Positions 6,061 to 9,294 of a stretch of 9,294 nucleotides of DNA are shown here, in pieces. The notes under the pieces are model-generated. The model was given only the letters and a program-made list of their open reading frames with translations, was not told the DNA's origin and ran no database searches. The stretch is from Syntrophomonadaceae bacterium (GTDB taxonomy: Bacteria; Bacillota; Dethiobacteria; DTU022), in NCBI GenBank assembly GCA_003558195.1, contig PWMM01000294.1, positions 1-9,294 on the forward strand. Reading direction: 5' to 3'. A program made the position numbers and the translations under genes. Each line of letters starts with the position of its first letter. Within the stretch, counting starts at the first letter, position 1.

Positions 6061-6096
6061 CTGATGCGGTGGTGTTCCAAATCACCGCCGCATCAG
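6061..6096 (+). terminator. strong intergenic hairpin without a T run
   Basis: CTGATGCGGTGGTG (6061-6074) pairs with CACCGCCGCATCAG (6083-6096) around an 8-base loop: 14 pairs with a single G-T wobble. It starts 25 bases after the stop of the first cohesin gene and is GC-rich against AT-rich surroundings. No T run follows (CTATGGTCG), so it is not a standard intrinsic terminator. It may protect the upstream mRNA end, lower read-through to the second cohesin gene, or act in concert with Rho. Confidence 0.6.
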
Positions 6097-6164
6097 CTAT
6101 GGTCGAGGTTATAGTATTATATTGGTTAAGCGATCCAATTATTCTAATAAGGTTTGTGACACAC

Positions 6165-6890
6165 ATGCGAAAGAAACGTAAAACTGAGTTGCTGCAATTA
6201 CTAATAATGGTTTTAATAATACTTTTTAGCCTGCCGGCAGCGGTATCAGGGGCTGAAGAGAATGTTAAGTTAAGTGCCTCTGAAGAAAAAGCCCATAGTG
6301 GCGAAACAGTTACGGTTACCATCTGGATTGAAAATGCTAAAGGAACAGAAGGTGGACAATTCGTTTTGAATTTTAACCCTGCCAGGGTTAAGCCGGTTTC
6401 TGTTGAAAGTGGCAGTCTGGTATCGGATGCCACCAGTGGCATGCACATGGTTAACAAAGAATATGATTCAGGCCAAATGAAGTTTATGTGGGTAACTGCT
6501 GCTGCCGATACTGTTGATGAAGGAGTATTATTTGAAGTCCAGTTTGAATTATTGGAAGCAGGTGAAAGCACTCTTGATTTTGCGGATCTCATTATCTCTC
6601 CCGATGAAATCGAACCGCAAGAACCGGTTTCAGGTAAGATAACCGTTGAAGAAGCGGGGGTGGAGCAAGAAGAAATTGCAGAAAATGAAACTAATCATGA
6701 GAATGATGAAAATGAGGCTTTACCAGGAGATCAAGATAACGATGACGATTTAGCCGTCGGCGCAGAAAGCGAAGGCGGTTCTATAACCCTAATTATTATT
6801 TTAATTGCACTAGCCGTTTTAGGTTTAGGGGGCTTTTATTTTTTCAGGAAATCACAGAAAGCCTATAAACCTAAACACAGTAAAAAATAA
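6165..6890 (+). CDS. membrane-anchored cohesin protein
   Basis: This 241-residue protein carries a second cohesin. I place the start at the ATG at 6165, which begins a clean signal peptide (MRKKRK, then a hydrophobic segment to about residue 29). The in-frame ATG at 6069 lies inside the strong hairpin at 6061-6096 and would add 32 residues before that signal. The ribosome site is weak (AAGG at 6149-6152, 12 bases off), and GTG at 6156 is an alternative. The cohesin (about 33-161) closely parallels the preceding one: VTVTIWIENA, EGGQFVLNF, LDFADLIISPDEI, SGKIT. An acidic linker (162-204) leads to a transmembrane helix (about 206-227) and a basic tail (RKSQKAYKPKHSKK). There is no LPXTG motif, so it should stay in the membrane rather than in the wall. 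It probably arose by tandem duplication of the cohesin, then gained a different anchor. Confidence 0.88.
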   Translation: MRKKRKTELLQLLIMVLIILFSLPAAVSGAEENVKLSASEEKAHSGETVTVTIWIENAKGTEGGQFVLNFNPARVKPVSVESGSLVSDATSGMHMVNKEYDSGQMKFMWVTAAADTVDEGVLFEVQFELLEAGESTLDFADLIISPDEIEPQEPVSGKITVEEAGVEQEEIAENETNHENDENEALPGDQDNDDDLAVGAESEGGSITLIIILIALAVLGLGGFYFFRKSQKAYKPKHSKK

Positions 6891-6986
6891 AAATCTTTAA
6901 TCAGGGAGAACAAAATTTAAACAACCAATTCGATTAGATTTAATCATAATAGTGTCTATCTTTTTTAAGAAAGTGAGGGTAATGAA

Positions 6987-9294
6987 ATGCAGAAATCTAT
7001 TAGGAAGAGAGCAGGAGCAAAAAGCGCTTTGACTTTGCTCTCTATATTTCTTTTCCTGTTTTTGATTTCATCAACTGCCTTTGCCGGAACAGGCTCGCTT
7101 GGCGATGTTAATGAAGATGGCGTAGTTGATGTAAGGGACGTTGTTCTTGTAATGAGACACATCCTTGAAATCGAAAAACTTGACGCTGATGTGGAGAAAT
7201 GGGCTGATGTCAATTGTGACGGGGTTGTCAATGTTCAGGATGTCACACTGATCATGCAGTACAGCCTGGGCATTATCGATGAATTCCCCTGTGATCCTGT
7301 TGATGCCGATGTTAGTGTAACTGTTACCGACAAGAAAACCATCACCGTTGATTTTGGCAAACGCATCGCTAATCCCGATGATGCAAGAATTACTGTAAAG
7401 CGTATGCCTACAGCCCAGCAGACAATTGCGGTGGCGCATGTCAGTGCGCACTGGACAGATAACAACAGGCAAGTTAACTTGAGAAGGAAAATCAATTATG
7501 TACCAGATAATTACCTGGTAACTATTGAAGGCCTTGGTCTCGACAAGGTCCATTATGAAATCAGGGTAGAGCGTGAAAGGGTAGATAAGATCATCATTAC
7601 TTCTCCTAACATGGTTATCGACCCCGATGATCACTACCGGGCTATCGGGCATTACCGGGTTTATAACCAGTACGGTGAAGATATTACCAGTGACCGGATA
7701 GCTTCTAACCTGAACTGGACCAGTTCACTGGGGGCCGGTACTGTTTATGACAACAACCGGGGTAAAGTTACAATTGATGTGCCCAGCTGGCATACTCCCT
7801 TTACAGTTGAGGACACCGTTGTTTTAACCGTAGTTGATCCCAGCTCAGGAGTTAAAGAAAAACGCACGCTCGGTATAACCGGCACCATGCCGATAGAGGA
7901 TTTCGTCTTCGGAGCGGTTACCCCGATGCCTCCACCAAGGGATCATATTGAAATCGGTTGGAATCCTGCTGCCAGGATCCTAATTGAAAGGGCAATCGAT
8001 GATGACGGTGTGGACCGGTTAACTTACGGAGAACTGCAGGGGCAAATCACACTGGTTTCTTCGAATGAGGATCTTCTTTTATACCTGAAAGATAAAGATT
8101 ACGGCACTCAACCCGACAAACCTGCTGCTATCTTTCTTGATACAAGAAGAATGACCAGCGGAGATGATGACATTACGATCAGTGTAATCATTAATGCTAC
8201 CGGTGAAAGGTTCACTAAATCAATTCGGGTGGAACGAGAACCTTATTCTACCGGTGTTACTATCGGCCTGATTGCAGATGGCAGGACCGATGGCAACGTG
8301 AGCAACATCATTGCCGGCAAACGTCCAAACAAACCCTGGACAGCTGATACCGATATCTATATACCCTTAACGGTAATAGATCAGTTTGGTAATGAAAGAA
8401 CTGCCTGGCAAATTGCTGCAGATTATCAAGAAGGCAAGTTTGAATTAGAGTCTAACAACCAGAGCGTGATCGCAGATGGTGAACTATCCATAGAAACCAG
8501 GTTCCTACACCCCTACAGGGGTTATCTAAGAATTGGCCAGGTGGGAGAGGAAGGTTACGCCGATATCAGGGTCTCTTTGAAAGATAACGGTTTTGAAACT
8601 GATGATGTAAAAGAGATCAAAGTTTCAGCTCCAAGAGTCCCGGATCGGATTTACCTGCCCAGGTTGATTACCAGGTTAACTCCCCCGTACCTGCCGATGA
8701 CCCAGGGGACAACCAGGAACTTCCAATTCTTCTTCCTGGATCAGTATGGCGACAGCTATACTGCTATCGCGCAGGACAACCTCAATTACTGGGTAGATGT
8801 CACTATAGAGCGTTACTCCGGTGACGAAAACGCCTTGCGGATTAGTCCCAGCGGACGGGAAGACCTAACCCAGGCTCAATCTGAAGATCGCTATACCTTA
8901 ACGGCAGCACCTGATAAAACCGGTGTCTTCCGGATCAGGGGTGTGCTGAAAGAAAGAGATGGTGCAGGAGGTAAAGATCTCTACGAAGCCAAAACCTACG
9001 TTGAGGTTGTAGAAGAGCGCGTCTACCGTCTTGTAAGACCATCTGCTACTGATTTAAGAGGTGATGAATCTGGTCAACCTCAGGAGTTCAGGTTCACCTT
9101 AGATGGCCGCATGGCCCGTGGTGAATACATAATTCTGGAGATCCCTGATAGTGAAGGAATCAGTTACAGCACTGATCCGGATGATTATGAAGTAAGTGGG
9201 GCCGGACTGGAAATAACCAGTATCGACCATGACCGGGGCAGAGATCCGGAAATTACTTTCCGCACTACAGCCGATATCCCGCATGACCGGGAAG
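6987..9294 (+). CDS. large dockerin-bearing surface protein with Ig-like/S-layer-like domains, partial at window end
   Basis: The frame is open from the ATG at 6987 to the window edge (769 residues visible, no stop found codon by codon). GAGGG at 6975-6979 is 7 bases upstream; the ATG at 6982 is out of frame and ends after 16 codons. The signal peptide is 1-33 (cleavage after AFA). The dockerin (37-97) has two calcium loops, DVNEDGVVDVRD (40-51) and DVNCDGVVNVQD (74-85), each followed by a helix. From about 105 on, beta-rich Ig-like modules repeat, as in S-layer and adhesin proteins: KTITVDFGKRI, and a recurring N/D-Q-Y/F-G motif at 227-230, 465-468 and 585-588. No glycosidase or CBM motif is seen. 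The only two cysteines (77 and 102) lie in or next to the dockerin. It probably docks onto the cohesins encoded just upstream and forms a surface layer, fibre or adhesin. The C-terminus is unseen. Confidence 0.9.
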   Translation, partial: MQKSIRKRAGAKSALTLLSIFLFLFLISSTAFAGTGSLGDVNEDGVVDVRDVVLVMRHILEIEKLDADVEKWADVNCDGVVNVQDVTLIMQYSLGIIDEFPCDPVDADVSVTVTDKKTITVDFGKRIANPDDARITVKRMPTAQQTIAVAHVSAHWTDNNRQVNLRRKINYVPDNYLVTIEGLGLDKVHYEIRVERERVDKIIITSPNMVIDPDDHYRAIGHYRVYNQYGEDITSDRIASNLNWTSSLGAGTVYDNNRGKVTIDVPSWHTPFTVEDTVVLTVVDPSSGVKEKRTLGITGTMPIEDFVFGAVTPMPPPRDHIEIGWNPAARILIERAIDDDGVDRLTYGELQGQITLVSSNEDLLLYLKDKDYGTQPDKPAAIFLDTRRMTSGDDDITISVIINATGERFTKSIRVEREPYSTGVTIGLIADGRTDGNVSNIIAGKRPNKPWTADTDIYIPLTVIDQFGNERTAWQIAADYQEGKFELESNNQSVIADGELSIETRFLHPYRGYLRIGQVGEEGYADIRVSLKDNGFETDDVKEIKVSAPRVPDRIYLPRLITRLTPPYLPMTQGTTRNFQFFFLDQYGDSYTAIAQDNLNYWVDVTIERYSGDENALRISPSGREDLTQAQSEDRYTLTAAPDKTGVFRIRGVLKERDGAGGKDLYEAKTYVEVVEERVYRLVRPSATDLRGDESGQPQEFRFTLDGRMARGEYIILEIPDSEGISYSTDPDDYEVSGAGLEITSIDHDRGRDPEITFRTTADIPHDRE

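Noticed and set aside
6122..6150. TTGGTT - 17 - TAATAA as a promoter for the second cohesin gene
   Set aside because: It would start transcription at about 6157, leaving almost no leader before the ATG at 6165; likely chance in AT-rich DNA.
6069..6164. N-terminal extension of the second cohesin protein from the ATG at 6069
   Set aside because: The ATG lies inside the strong 6061-6096 hairpin with no ribosome site, and the extension would put 32 residues before a typical signal peptide starting at 6165.
7071..7652. 193-codon minus-strand frame, with further minus-strand frames at 6965-7231 and 7235-7495
   Set aside because: They lie opposite the dockerin protein, whose + strand frame is open with clear signal peptide and calcium loops. 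The minus frames show no recognisable domain.
9057..9065. RGD tripeptide (residues 691-693) in the dockerin protein as an integrin-type adhesion motif
   Set aside because: A three-residue match is expected by chance in a protein this long, and nothing suggests an animal host.

Overview
The window looks like a surface-protein locus from a Gram-positive anaerobe of the Bacillota, probably a clostridial or Syntrophomonas-like lineage. The lineage is inferred from AT-rich intergenic DNA, strong GGAGG-type ribosome binding sites, LPXTG-like sorting signals, an SH3b/Amidase_3 autolysin and a class I cyclic-di-GMP riboswitch. All six genes lie on the + strand, and every product carries an N-terminal export signal or signal anchor. 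No housekeeping gene, RNA gene, insertion sequence or CRISPR array is visible.

Region 1 (1-3784) starts with a near-consensus sigma-A promoter (63-91), followed by a c-di-GMP-I riboswitch aptamer (148-248). Next come a membrane-anchored, beta-helix-like surface protein with a Pro/Glu linker (303-1907) and, 65 bases later, a secreted peptidoglycan hydrolase (GTG start at 1973, ends 3784). The hydrolase has a glucosaminidase-like domain, an SH3b domain and an intact Amidase_3 domain. The glucosaminidase-like domain appears to have Gln where the family has its catalytic Glu. No terminator is seen between the two genes, so both are probably under the riboswitch.

Region 2 (3785-4174) is a 390-base non-coding stretch with a SigH-like promoter match, an extended -10 candidate and a 9-bp inverted repeat close to the next gene.

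Region 3 (4175-9294) holds four consecutive exported proteins. They are an LPPTG-anchored helical-repeat protein (4175-4885), a cohesin protein with the same helical repeats and a TPPTG-type anchor (5028-6035), a second cohesin on a C-terminal membrane anchor (6165-6890), and a very long open frame from 6987 that runs off the window. That last protein has a signal peptide, an N-terminal dockerin with two calcium loops, and several Ig-like, S-layer-like domains. It has no stop codon inside the window, so a stop-to-stop ORF search can miss it.

Taken together, region 3 reads as a compact cohesin-dockerin surface-assembly system without any visible carbohydrate-active enzyme. Two differently anchored cohesins would hold a large dockerin-bearing structural or adhesive protein on the cell. 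The adjoining c-di-GMP-controlled unit would supply another surface protein and a wall-remodelling enzyme. The pairing of these cohesins with this dockerin, and any link to c-di-GMP, are inferences from gene order and family knowledge. Bases 1-62 show nothing I can call.
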